64,000 nucleotides of DNA from Coralliovum pocilloporae (GTDB lineage: Bacteria > Pseudomonadota > Alphaproteobacteria > Rhizobiales > Cohaesibacteraceae), in the NCBI RefSeq assembly GCF_030845175.1, contig NZ_CP132542.1, positions 1,244,001 through 1,308,000 on the forward strand, given 5' to 3'. Shown here one piece after another: positions 34,821 to 43,842 of the stretch; within the stretch, counting starts at the first letter, position 1; every line of letters starts with the position of its first letter. Under the pieces are notes generated by a model. The model made no database searches and was not told the DNA's origin. It saw nothing but the letters and a program-made list of their open reading frames with translations. Position numbers and translations under genes: made by a program.

Positions 34821-35864
34821 ATGACTATCGGGCACTTTCTCTGGACGGACCTGTCCACCTATGACTTAGAGGCTGCGCAGGCTGATTATGCGCAGCTGTT
34901 CTCCTGGACCTTCCAACGCGATGGCGACTATGCCTTTGCGACCTTGAGGGGACAGGAGGTGGCCGCCCTCTTTCCCATGCCGCCACAGCTGGCAAAGATC
35001 AATATGCCATCCTTCTGGATGTCCTATGTTCACGTGGACGACCTGGAAGCGACAGTGGCAAAAGCCCGCCTGCATGATGGTGTCATCATTGAAGTGGAGC
35101 CCCAGGCCTTCAGCTCTGACGCGCGTATCGCTTTGGTGCGCGACCCGTCAGGAGCCGGTTTCACACTCTATGAGGGGCCGGATATCACACCACAGCTCCA
35201 CGGCCCCGGCTCAGTGGAAGGCCGCTATCATCACGTCCCGAGCCTTGATCTTATCGAGCCGTTCTACAATGACCTGTTTGGCTGGACGTTCACCCGAAGC
35301 GCCGAACAGCCCTGGACAGTCCACGACATCAGACACCCGGATGGCTCTGTGATTGCACAGGTGGAGGAAGTACCGGAGACGATCAGAGGCAAATATCGCT
35401 ATTGGATGCCATGCTTCACGGTACGCTCCACCGAGGAAACACTAACCCGACTCCGCGCACGTGATGGTGAGCTCTCAGTAGATCTGACAGACGGGCGCCT
35501 GCTCGTTACCGATCGCCAGGGAGCCCATTTTATGGTGCGACCAACAGGTCAATCGACACCAGACAAGGAAGAGAATGTCCGCCAGGCTGAGCCCGGGAAA
35601 ACGGGTGACATAGCCTGGAAAGCCCTTATAGGCCTTGCCATTATCTGGCTCGCTGCACTCTTTGATCTGCAGTTCATCTGGGGGATTCTCTTTATTCTCT
35701 GGGCAAGACCGGCGCTTACATCCGGTTATATCGACCTTTTCGAACCGGTGGACAGGCAGGCCAGGCCCGTTCTCTATTGGGCGATTATGGGAACCTGGCT
35801 TTTCTTCGGCGTCTGGCTGATGCTCTCACCGCTGCTTGACACAATGATCAGCTCATCATCCTGA
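34821..35864 (+). CDS. Double VOC protein fused to a C-terminal membrane domain
   Basis: The 347-residue protein begins with two tandem vicinal-oxygen-chelate modules (about 1-125 and 130-240), each with the WtDLsT/FYndLFGW type motif and an RDPSGAGFTLYEG end. Residues 255-347 are different: two to three hydrophobic segments (ALIGLAIIWLAALFDL, QFIWGILFILWA, YWAIMGTWLFFGVWLMLSPL) suggest anchoring to the membrane. I know of no described enzyme with this layout. It is the last gene of the amine cluster and ends before a terminator, so it probably belongs to the operon. A frameshift fusion of two genes cannot be excluded, but the frame is continuous. Confidence 0.75.
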   Translation: MTIGHFLWTDLSTYDLEAAQADYAQLFSWTFQRDGDYAFATLRGQEVAALFPMPPQLAKINMPSFWMSYVHVDDLEATVAKARLHDGVIIEVEPQAFSSDARIALVRDPSGAGFTLYEGPDITPQLHGPGSVEGRYHHVPSLDLIEPFYNDLFGWTFTRSAEQPWTVHDIRHPDGSVIAQVEEVPETIRGKYRYWMPCFTVRSTEETLTRLRARDGELSVDLTDGRLLVTDRQGAHFMVRPTGQSTPDKEENVRQAEPGKTGDIAWKALIGLAIIWLAALFDLQFIWGILFILWARPALTSGYIDLFEPVDRQARPVLYWAIMGTWLFFGVWLMLSPLLDTMISSSS

Positions 35865-35901
35865 TGAGAGACGCAAAGCCCTGGCAACACCGCATAACAA
35901 A

Positions 35902-35927
35902 ACAGGCGGCCTCAAAAGGCCGCCTGT
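35902..35927. terminator. Bidirectional terminator after the amine cluster
   Basis: ACAGGCGGCCT and AGGCCGCCTGT form a perfect 11-bp stem with a CAAA loop, between the VOC gene and the convergent YHS gene. Confidence 0.85.
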
Positions 35928-35961
35928 CTGCATTCATCATTCTTTGGCAGGCAATCCGCCC

Positions 35962-36438
35962 TTACAGGTCTTTTGGTGCCTTGTTCTTGATGCCAGGCCA
36001 TTTGCTATCAGCCTTTGCACCATTACCGGCAACATCAGCGCTAAAGCCTTTCAGGGCAGCCGGATAGGAGTAAACAGACAGTCTGCCGTTGTCGACGCGG
36101 AACAGGCTTGGGTCGCCGTCAAGCTTCAGGCCGAGTGCGGCACCCATGCGGCAGAAACCGCCGTGCTGAGGCGCATATTTAGCCGGATCAGCTTTGAACT
36201 TTGCCAGGTTGTCTGCAGATGAGAAACGGTAGATCGCACCTTCATGCTCAGCAGAATATTTCTCGGAACCCAGAACCGGCTTGCCCACAGTGAAATAGGC
36301 GACAGGGTCATGGCTCTGAAGAGCAATCTTGGCTGCAGTGACATTCACCGGCGCAGTTGAGGTGATGTCATAAGCCAGAGCAGGAGCAGATGCGGTAAAG
36401 GCAACGGCGAGGCCCAGTGCAACAAGTGTCTTTTTCAT
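35962..36438 (-). CDS. Secreted YHS-domain protein
   Basis: The 158-residue protein has a signal peptide (MKKTLVALGLAVAFTASAPALA) and a periplasmic YHS domain: HDPVAYFTVGKPVLGSEKYS, FSSADNLAKFKADPAKYAPQ, then HGGFCRMGAALG with a single cysteine. YHS domains are associated with metal binding, but this secreted subfamily has no settled role. The gene is divergent from a TetR-type regulator, and two near-identical 14-bp dyads lie between them, so regulation by that repressor is likely. Confidence 0.85.
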   Translation of the reverse strand: MKKTLVALGLAVAFTASAPALAYDITSTAPVNVTAAKIALQSHDPVAYFTVGKPVLGSEKYSAEHEGAIYRFSSADNLAKFKADPAKYAPQHGGFCRMGAALGLKLDGDPSLFRVDNGRLSVYSYPAALKGFSADVAGNGAKADSKWPGIKNKAPKDL

Positions 36439-36571
36439 GCTGTTATCTCCGTTTCAAGATCGTGGTTTCTTCGTTGGTTAAAAATCTGCGGTGAACATCT
36501 CAGCCCGGGCAGGCTATTTATCGTGCCTCGTAGTGAGATGTCCCGAATGACAAAGCCAAGGTAGGCATTGA

Positions 36572-36585
36572 TGACCAATCGGTCA
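36572..36585. promoter_or_regulatory. TetR-type operator 1 (YHS-TetR region)
   Basis: TGACC-AATC-GGTCA has perfect 5-bp arms. It lies in the 278-base divergent region between the YHS and TetR genes and matches operator 2 in inverse orientation. Confidence 0.65.
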
Positions 36586-36616
36586 ATAACTGCATGAACA
36601 CGCTTTCGTGAATTGT

Positions 36617-36630
36617 TGATCGATTGGTCA
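36617..36630. promoter_or_regulatory. TetR-type operator 2 (YHS-TetR region)
   Basis: TGATC-GATT-GGTCA equals the reverse complement of operator 1 except at one base. The site centres are 45 bases apart. Repetition of an unusual motif in a regulator-target intergenic region is strong evidence for an operator pair. Confidence 0.65.
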
Positions 36631-36716
36631 TAATCGGGTAAAAACAGCGATGAACGCGCGATGCCTCATCGTCTTGCGTTCATCCGGCAAACGTCGACTT
36701 CAAACAGAAAGCAACC

Positions 36717-37217
36717 ATGGCACGCCCGTATTCATTTGATCCAGAAGCTGCACTCGATGCTGCCATGCATGTATTCTGGCGGGACGGCTATGACCTGGCG
36801 AGCCTGTCTGACCTGCAGAAGGCCATGGGTATTCAGCGCGGGTCTTTATATCAGGAGTTCGGCTCGAAAAAGCTGCTCTTTCTCAAAGCGTTTGAGCGAT
36901 ATGTCACACTGTTTGTCGACCCGGGTATCGCCATACTGTCCCAGTCGGACTGTTCCGGACAAGAACGCATCAGACGGTTTTTTGACATGGCACCTGCAGA
37001 TGAGACACGCGGCTGCTTGCTCTGTTGTTCAGCAGCCGGTGCGGCCGGAACTGATAAGGATATACGTCAGGCCGTATCAGTTCAGCTGGACCGTTTAAGA
37101 TCCGCCTTCGAGAAAGCACTGATCGAAGAAAACACGGATCCCGATGACCGTCGAGCCGAAGCCGCACGTCTCACACAATTATATATCGGCAAGCGCGTTG
37201 AAGCCCGGGCAATATAG
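36717..37217 (+). CDS. TetR-family regulator, short at the C terminus
   Basis: The 166-residue protein has a normal TetR DNA-binding domain (ALDAAMHVFWRDGYDLASLS, then KAMGIQRGSLYQEFGSKKLL) and the start of the ligand domain (ETRGCLLCCSAAGAAG). It stops at YIGKRVEARAI, about 25-30 residues before the usual end of close relatives, which continue with another helix. A different frame after 37210 reads on in helix-like sequence, so a recent frameshift or a truncated but functional protein are both possible. It is divergent from the YHS gene and presumably binds the two operators at 36572 and 36617. Confidence 0.8.
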   Translation: MARPYSFDPEAALDAAMHVFWRDGYDLASLSDLQKAMGIQRGSLYQEFGSKKLLFLKAFERYVTLFVDPGIAILSQSDCSGQERIRRFFDMAPADETRGCLLCCSAAGAAGTDKDIRQAVSVQLDRLRSAFEKALIEENTDPDDRRAEAARLTQLYIGKRVEARAI

Positions 37218-37261
37218 TTTCAGGCCTGGCTCAAACACTCAATCAAAGAGTCTGGCTGGCA

Positions 37262-37594
37262 CTATCCAAAGACTGGATAACCCTCCGAAAAGACACGGAA
37301 CGACGCCATCATCAGAAGCAGGAAACCAACAAGCAGCATTGCGAGTGCCGAGAAAGCTTCAACGATAAGAAAACGGCGCATCTCCGGGCCACCCGGATGC
37401 CCGCAAAGCAGGTTTTCGACAACCCGTACGCGCCAGGCAAGAAAAGCAGAACAACCTGCAAAAACAATCGCCATGGCAATGTTTACAAGAACCAGGCCCG
37501 CCGCATTAAGAGCAAGACCAACAATCACAATGGCTGAAAGGGCCAACCACATCCCAGAGGCCCCATATCCAAGCATCTTCACCAAGCCCGCCAA
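37262..37594 (-). CDS. Hypothetical small membrane protein
   Basis: The 110-residue frame has three hydrophobic stretches (WLALSAIVIVGLALNAAGLV, IAMAIVFAGCSAFLAW, FSALAMLLVGFLLLMMASF) and would be an inner-membrane protein. The start is uncertain: a TTG at 37594 has GGTGGAG very close, and an ATG six codons later is also possible. I do not recognise the family. It lies alone between the TetR gene and the tRNA-Ser-associated orphan genes. Confidence 0.55.
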   Translation of the reverse strand: MAGLVKMLGYGASGMWLALSAIVIVGLALNAAGLVLVNIAMAIVFAGCSAFLAWRVRVVENLLCGHPGGPEMRRFLIVEAFSALAMLLVGFLLLMMASFRVFSEGYPVFG

Positions 37595-37765
37595 AACTCC
37601 ACCTGCACATCACGCGGTCTCCACATCACCCTTCAAAACGGCAGATTTTTGTCGCCAACGCCTCAACAGCAGAGCATTCTCGCGGAAGCACTCGGTGAAG
37701 ACATAACGGCCAATCAGGTCCCAACTCCGAACCCCACGGGTTTGGAAGCTCGAACGAACGCCGCG

Positions 37766-37833
37766 CGGTCAGCGCGCCCCATCGGAGGCATGAGCGAAGC
37801 GAATTGTCGTGAGATTAGGCAAACAATGGCGGA
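37766..37833. repeat. Imperfect direct repeat, copy 1 (tRNA-Ser flank-like)
   Basis: This 68-base stretch matches 38895-38959, the sequence directly beside the 3' end of tRNA-Ser. Shared blocks in order are CGGTCAG, CGCCCC, CGGAGGC, TGAGC, AAGCGAA, CGTGAG and AAACAATGGCGGA. The last block includes the complement of the tRNA CCA end. The two copies enclose about 1.1 kb with orphan genes, as left and right ends of an integrated piece of DNA would. Confidence 0.65.
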
Positions 37834-38116
37834 CCTCCCAGGAGATAATCCGAACCTTTTCGACAATTGCTTCAAGAAGCTTGAGAATTGGGAGGCGATT
37901 TTGAATACGCTGGATAAGTTTTCCGTGGAAGTGGAAGAAGAGTCACCCAGACCATTTCTTTGGCCTCACGGCAACTCCATCAAATCCACTAGATACCACG
38001 GCAAGAATTGCGTTGGCCTTGAATTCTGTTTGAATTCTATCGCCATTTGGATCTTGCCGGAGGACACATATATGCAGATGCTGCAACAAGCAGATTTAGA
38101 TAAGACATATACATGA
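37790..38116 (+). CDS. Hypothetical protein in the repeat-bounded segment
   Basis: The 108-residue frame has no family I recognise. It is hydrophilic, with KKLENWEAILNTLDKFSVEV in the middle and a more hydrophobic LEFCLNSIAIWILPE near the end. Base composition is more AT-rich than the neighbouring genes. The start is unsure: the ATG at 37790 has GGAGG almost directly attached, an ATG at 37826 has AGG at six bases, and the frame is open upstream to a TTG at 37649. The first residues fall in the repeat copy 1. Its stop overlaps the next gene (ATGA), which supports real expression as a pair. Confidence 0.5.
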   Translation: MSEANCREIRQTMADLPGDNPNLFDNCFKKLENWEAILNTLDKFSVEVEEESPRPFLWPHGNSIKSTRYHGKNCVGLEFCLNSIAIWILPEDTYMQMLQQADLDKTYT

Positions 38117-38646
38117 ATAATTGCAGTAAATCGGGCATAGAAAGAGACGAGGTAACCGGTCATCTGTACATGGCAGCCGCGGCCTGTTTGTTGTTGATAT
38201 TGATTTTAGTTGGTTGGTTGTTCACTGCCTTTAACGCCAAATACCGCAAATGCGTGACACTGGAAAATGGTTTGAACCTAGGATATGAGGCTGTTTTTGA
38301 TCTGAGCCGATCTTATTTCAAACCGATAGCTGTTCCCAAATTTGTTGATGGGACTCCGCTTATAAGGGATGAAATGTGGGCAATATATATAACCAGTTCA
38401 ACGGTCTATGGATGGGCTCTAGGACCGACAAGTCAGCAGGATTACTGGTATGCTTGGCGCGCAGACGTTGGACTAACACGAAAGAAGGATGATCCGTATC
38501 TCTATCAAAGGCTCGTTTCAGAATCAGGATCTGCCAACTGGGACATTGATGTTAGTAGTATCGGCACCGGTGCATTACTGAATGAACTGTTTGAACGGCC
38601 TGATTTCTCCAGTCATAAGTGTCAGACAAACTTGATTACATGGTAA
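38113..38646 (+). CDS. Hypothetical membrane-anchored protein in the repeat-bounded segment
   Basis: The 177-residue protein has one N-terminal membrane helix (YMAAAACLLLILILVGWLF) followed by an outward or periplasmic domain rich in aromatic residues (SSTVYGWALGPTSQQDYWYA). No family is recognised. It is AT-rich and coupled to the preceding orphan gene by an ATGA overlap. The pair is bounded by direct repeats beside tRNA-Ser, so acquisition by transfer is likely; a role such as immunity or surface function is open. Confidence 0.55.
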   Translation: MNNCSKSGIERDEVTGHLYMAAAACLLLILILVGWLFTAFNAKYRKCVTLENGLNLGYEAVFDLSRSYFKPIAVPKFVDGTPLIRDEMWAIYITSSTVYGWALGPTSQQDYWYAWRADVGLTRKKDDPYLYQRLVSESGSANWDIDVSSIGTGALLNELFERPDFSSHKCQTNLITW

Positions 38647-38832
38647 TCGACCATACATCTCTTGCCACGAGAGCTCTCACGTCATTCCATGATGGAGCTA
38701 TTTTCCTATTCCAACATGAAGTGCTTATAATCTACCCAAATCGACAGTCATGAATGCTTAATATGAGCGATAAAGTGCGTGTTTAAAGGCTCCGAGCTCC
38801 GTACTCGCTTGGTGCGTCATAGCTCTAGAAAA
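38647..38832. other. Gene-free AT-rich stretch
   Basis: Between the orphan membrane gene and the tRNA-like fragment I see no ORF with coding features, no hairpin terminator and no RNA gene. Together with the two following repeat entries it fills the 306 bases before tRNA-Ser. Confidence 0.5.
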
Positions 38833-38865
38833 TGGCGGAGCATCACGGAGACATTTCGAACCCTG
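38833..38865 (-). repeat. Fragment resembling the tRNA-Ser 3' end
   Basis: On the minus strand CAGGGTTCGAA and CTCCGCCA of the tRNA-Ser T-arm and 3' end are repeated here, separated by diverged bases. It lies exactly 120 bases from the true tRNA CCA end. It looks like a decayed copy left by recombination at the tRNA 3' end. Confidence 0.5.
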
Positions 38866-38894
38866 ATGGTTCGCAAGGCCGACTGGCCGCCGAC

Positions 38895-38959
38895 CGGTCA
38901 GGTCGCCCCCGCGGAGGCGTTGAGCAAAGCGAAACTGCCGTGAGCGAAACAATGGCGGA
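38895..38959. repeat. Imperfect direct repeat, copy 2 (at the tRNA-Ser 3' end)
   Basis: This is the second copy of the repeat at 37766-37833, overlapping the last seven bases of tRNA-Ser including the CCA. Its position makes the tRNA 3' end the likely original integration target. Confidence 0.65.
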
Positions 38960-39042
38960 GAGACAGGGATTCGAACCCTGGGTACCCGTAAAGGCACAAC
39001 GGTTTTCGAGACCGCCCCGTTCGACCACTCCGGCACCTCTCC
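38953..39042 (-). tRNA. tRNA-Ser (anticodon CGA)
   Basis: Ninety bases fold as a class II tRNA. The acceptor arm is GGAGAGG with TCTCTCC, G73 and an encoded CCA. The anticodon loop is CTCGAAA on a GCGGT/ACCGT stem. A long variable arm precedes the T-arm CAGGG-TTCGAAT-CCCTG. The anticodon CGA reads UCG serine codons. The 3' flank is duplicated twice in the preceding 1.2 kb. Confidence 0.95.
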
Positions 39043-39173
39043 ACGGGTTGAATCGCGCGCGATCCAATGCTGGCGGGACATAACACAGGACTTTCCGAGT
39101 AGACAAGACGTTTCAGATGCGGCATGGGTGTTCGTCAGGTATTTTACTGACCATTCTGTGGAGCGTTTGAGAG

Positions 39174-39701
39174 TTGGATACACACAGCAATCTGCCCCTG
39201 TTCTTCTTTGGCACCATGAAAGACCCCGACATCTTCGAGATTGTTGTCGGTCAACCGCTGGACAGTTTCGCCAGGACAGAAGCCGTCTATCCAGGCCATG
39301 CGGTGTTGCGGGAGAAGCAGGAGGCATATCCTGTTCTCGCAGAACGGGATGGTGCCAACGCACCCGGGCTGCTGGTTTCAGGCCTCAATGAAACAGAAGT
39401 GGACCGCATCCAGTTCTTCGAGAGCATTGAGTATGACCTGCTGCCCATCTGTGTTGACTGCAATGGTGCGGAACAGGGCGCACGCTGCTTTATCGCCACC
39501 GAACTTCTGGCTTGCGAGGAACGGGCCTGGCAGATCGAAAACTGGCACACCACAGACAAGGACAGAGCTCTGATTGAAGCGGTTCTTTTGATGGATCTTT
39601 ATGGTCGCATCCCCCGCGAGGAGGTTGAAGATCATTGGCCTGCTATTGTTGAAGAAGCAAATCGGCAAATAAACGCCAGAAAGAGCGCATCTTTCGCTTG
39701 A
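39174..39701 (+). CDS. Gamma-glutamylcyclotransferase-like (AIG2/GGCT fold) protein
   Basis: The 175-residue protein opens with the glycine loop of the fold, LFFFGTMKDPDIF, and has the candidate catalytic glutamate in FFESIEYDLLPI. Relatives cyclise gamma-glutamyl amines or peptides to 5-oxoproline, but this branch is uncharacterised. A TTG start at 39174 is chosen because the first ATG (M15) would remove the conserved loop. The TTGACT box of the rplU promoter overlaps its last codon and stop. Confidence 0.75.
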   Translation: MDTHSNLPLFFFGTMKDPDIFEIVVGQPLDSFARTEAVYPGHAVLREKQEAYPVLAERDGANAPGLLVSGLNETEVDRIQFFESIEYDLLPICVDCNGAEQGARCFIATELLACEERAWQIENWHTTDKDRALIEAVLLMDLYGRIPREEVEDHWPAIVEEANRQINARKSASFA

Positions 39702-39725
39702 CTTGGTAAGGTCTCAAACTATAGT
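39698..39725 (+). promoter_or_regulatory. Sigma-70-type promoter for rplU-rpmA
   Basis: TTGACT and TATAGT are separated by 16 bases, close to the vegetative consensus. Transcription would start near 39732 and give a 5' leader of about 135 bases before rplU, long enough for autoregulatory structure. I see only weak pairing there (GGCGTAGG with CCCTGCGCC). Confidence 0.6.
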
Positions 39726-39866
39726 GCACACGACTTGGCGTAGGTGGAATCCCTGCGCCTTATTGTGTTGGCCTCTCTGTTGGGGACGAGGTCATGTTCC
39801 ACAAACAAACCGACTGAAAGAAGTTTGGCTCATTGAAGCCAGGCCAGAACACGGAAGGATAAAACG

Positions 39867-40478
39867 ATGTTCGCAGTCATCAAAACCGGCGGCAAGCAGT
39901 ACAATGTCGCTGAGAATGATGAATTGAAGATCGAGAAGATCGAAGGCAATGTCGGCGATACCGTCACATTCGACCAGGTTCTTCTCGTTGGTGGTGAAGG
40001 TGCTCCGGTTATCGGCGCTCCGGTTGTTGAAGGCGCAAGCGTTGCTGCCGAAATCGTCAACCAGGGTCGCGGCCGCAAGATCATCATCTTCAAAAAGCGC
40101 CGTCGGCAGAATTCACGTCGCCGCAACGGCCACCGCCAGTACCTGACCACAGTCAAGATCACCGAGATCCTGACCGATGGTAAGAAAACGAGCGCCAAGA
40201 AAGCCGCTCCGAAGAAAGAAGCAAAAGCAGAAGCTCCGGCCGACGCTGCCGCTCCGCTCTTCACCGCTCCGGAAGGTGACAAGGATGATCTGAAAAAGAT
40301 CTCTGGCGTCGGCCCGGTTCTGGAAGGCAAACTGAACGCTCTCGGCATCACGAAGTTCGAACAGATCGTCAACTTCTCTGCCGATGATATCGCTAAGGTC
40401 GATGAAGTTCTGAACTTCAAAGGTCGTATTGAACGTGATGACTGGATCGCCCAGGCCAAAGAACTGGCCGGCAAGTAA
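39867..40478 (+). CDS. rplU: Ribosomal protein L21 with C-terminal helix-hairpin-helix extension
   Basis: Residues 1-103 are a complete L21 ([20 protein letters not shown] to [10 protein letters not shown]) that binds 23S rRNA in the large subunit. A Lys/Ala-rich linker follows at 105-132, then a compact domain ([20 protein letters not shown], then [16 protein letters not shown]) of helix-hairpin-helix type. The extension roughly doubles the usual 103-residue length and is known from other alphaproteobacterial L21 proteins; its job is unclear, possibly extra nucleic-acid binding. It is first in an operon with rpmA. Confidence 0.95.
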   Translation: MFAVIKTGGKQYNVAENDELKIEKIEGNVGDTVTFDQVLLVGGEGAPVIGAPVVEGASVAAEIVNQGRGRKIIIFKKRRRQNSRRRNGHRQYLTTVKITEILTDGKKTSAKKAAPKKEAKAEAPADAAAPLFTAPEGDKDDLKKISGVGPVLEGKLNALGITKFEQIVNFSADDIAKVDEVLNFKGRIERDDWIAQAKELAGK

Positions 40479-40503
40479 GATCAAGAGACGAGGAGACTAA
40501 GTC

Positions 40504-40773
40504 ATGGCTCATAAAAAGGCAGGCGGCTCATCCCGTAACGGTCGCGATTCAGCAGGCCGCCGTCTCGGCGTGAAAAAGTTCGGCGGCGAGCAGGTCGTAG
40601 CCGGCAACATCATCGTGCGCCAGCGCGGCACGAAGTGGCACCCAGGCTCCAATGTAGGCCTTGGTAAGGATCACACCATTTTTGCTACCACAAATGGCTC
40701 CGTGAAATTCCAGACCAAAGCCAACGGCCGCACCTATGTGTCCGTAATGCCAGTAGCGGAAGCCGCAGAATAA
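40504..40773 (+). CDS. rpmA: Ribosomal protein L27
   Basis: The 89-residue large-subunit protein reaches the peptidyl-transferase centre with its N terminus. It starts [20 protein letters not shown], the form without the cleavable N-terminal extension found in firmicutes. The motif [20 protein letters not shown] is conserved. It follows rplU by 25 bases with GAGGAG as ribosome site, and a strong terminator follows. Confidence 0.98.
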   Translation: MAHKKAGGSSRNGRDSAGRRLGVKKFGGEQVVAGNIIVRQRGTKWHPGSNVGLGKDHTIFATTNGSVKFQTKANGRTYVSVMPVAEAAE

Positions 40774-40837
40774 ACGCCGGATAAATAAGTTTCACCGGCG
40801 TCTCATCGACCCGGGGAAATAAGGTGAAAACCGATTA

Positions 40838-40866
40838 GGGGAGATGGGACACCATCTCCCCTTTTT
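40838..40866 (+). terminator. Terminator after rplU-rpmA
   Basis: GGGGAGATGG and CCATCTCCCC form a perfect 10-bp stem with a GACA loop, followed by five Ts. A weaker dyad, ACGCCGG with CCGGCGT, precedes it. Confidence 0.9.
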
Positions 40867-40920
40867 CGTGCCCGGGCGGGAGGAGGACGGATCAGACGGG
40901 CACGTACGAGGAGAAGACCC

Positions 40921-41529
40921 ATGTGTGGATTGGATTGTGAAGATTTGCGGACCTCTGTGCTTGATCGCAACACCGACATTCTCGTGACCGCCCGTCTCGT
41001 GCTGGCACGCCCGACCCTTGAGGACGTGGCCGCCATTGCACAACTGGCCAACAATCCGCGCATTTCCAAGAACCTCTCCCGTATGCCCTATCCTTATCGC
41101 CAGGAGGATGCGGAGCGATGGATAAAACATCATCAGGATAATCCCGGTGAGGCCGCGTTCTGTATCAGACTGAAGGAAGACCAGACAGTCATTGGTGCAA
41201 TCAGCGTCATACGCAGTGAGGATGGCGGCACGCCGGAGCTGGGTTACTGGCTTGGCGAGCCCTACTGGGATCAGGGTTTTGGTACAGAAGCGGCACATGC
41301 CATCATCGACCATGCCTTCGAAACAACAGAAATGGAGGCCCTCACCATCTGCTGCCGTGTCTCGAATGTGGCCTCACGCCGGGTCGTGGAGAAATGCGGT
41401 TTCCAGTATGCGGGGACGGGCATGATCAAGTCGCGGTTTTATACCGGCATGATTCCGGTCGACCGGTTCCGCCTCGACAGGAAGATCTGGCAGTCCCTAA
41501 AGGCCTGGGGCGCGCAGGGTGCCGCGTGA
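40921..41529 (+). CDS. GNAT-family N-acetyltransferase (RimJ/RimL-like)
   Basis: The 202-residue protein has the GNAT fold: LVTARLVLARPTLEDV at the start, ELGYWLGEPYWDQGFGTEAA as the acetyl-CoA binding beta-bulge and loop, and SRRVVEKCGFQYAG near the end. It resembles ribosomal-protein or small-molecule acetyltransferases. A gene of this kind often sits between rpmA and obgE in alphaproteobacteria, so a ribosome-related target is plausible but unproven. GAGGAG precedes the ATG. Confidence 0.85.
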   Translation: MCGLDCEDLRTSVLDRNTDILVTARLVLARPTLEDVAAIAQLANNPRISKNLSRMPYPYRQEDAERWIKHHQDNPGEAAFCIRLKEDQTVIGAISVIRSEDGGTPELGYWLGEPYWDQGFGTEAAHAIIDHAFETTEMEALTICCRVSNVASRRVVEKCGFQYAGTGMIKSRFYTGMIPVDRFRLDRKIWQSLKAWGAQGAA

Positions 41530-41540
41530 TGAGAGAATTG

Positions 41541-41571
41541 AGGCGGAAGGGACTCCTTCCGCCTGCTTTTT
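41541..41571 (+). terminator. Terminator after the acetyltransferase gene
   Basis: AGGCGGAAGG and CCTTCCGCCT form a perfect 10-bp stem with a GACT loop, followed by GC and five Ts. Confidence 0.9.
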
Positions 41572-41640
41572 GAGTTAAAACTTGCAAGACCGTGCTGCAT
41601 CTCGCATATCAGGGTGCACCATTCGGGAAAACTCCCATAA

Positions 41641-43820
<2,180 letters not shown>

Positions 43821-43842
43821 GAACTGGATCTGGAGTAAAACG

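Noticed and set aside
35962..36438. Selenoprotein variant of the YHS family
   Set aside because: The frame has no internal TGA and carries a normal cysteine in GGFCRMG.
37649..37789. Upstream extension of the first orphan gene to a TTG start
   Set aside because: No ribosome site was seen, and the added residues lie partly in the repeat shared with the tRNA-Ser flank.
39732..39866. Structured ribosomal-protein leader before rplU
   Set aside because: Only a weak stem (GGCGTAGG with CCCTGCGCC) is visible and I cannot match it to a known L21 leader class.
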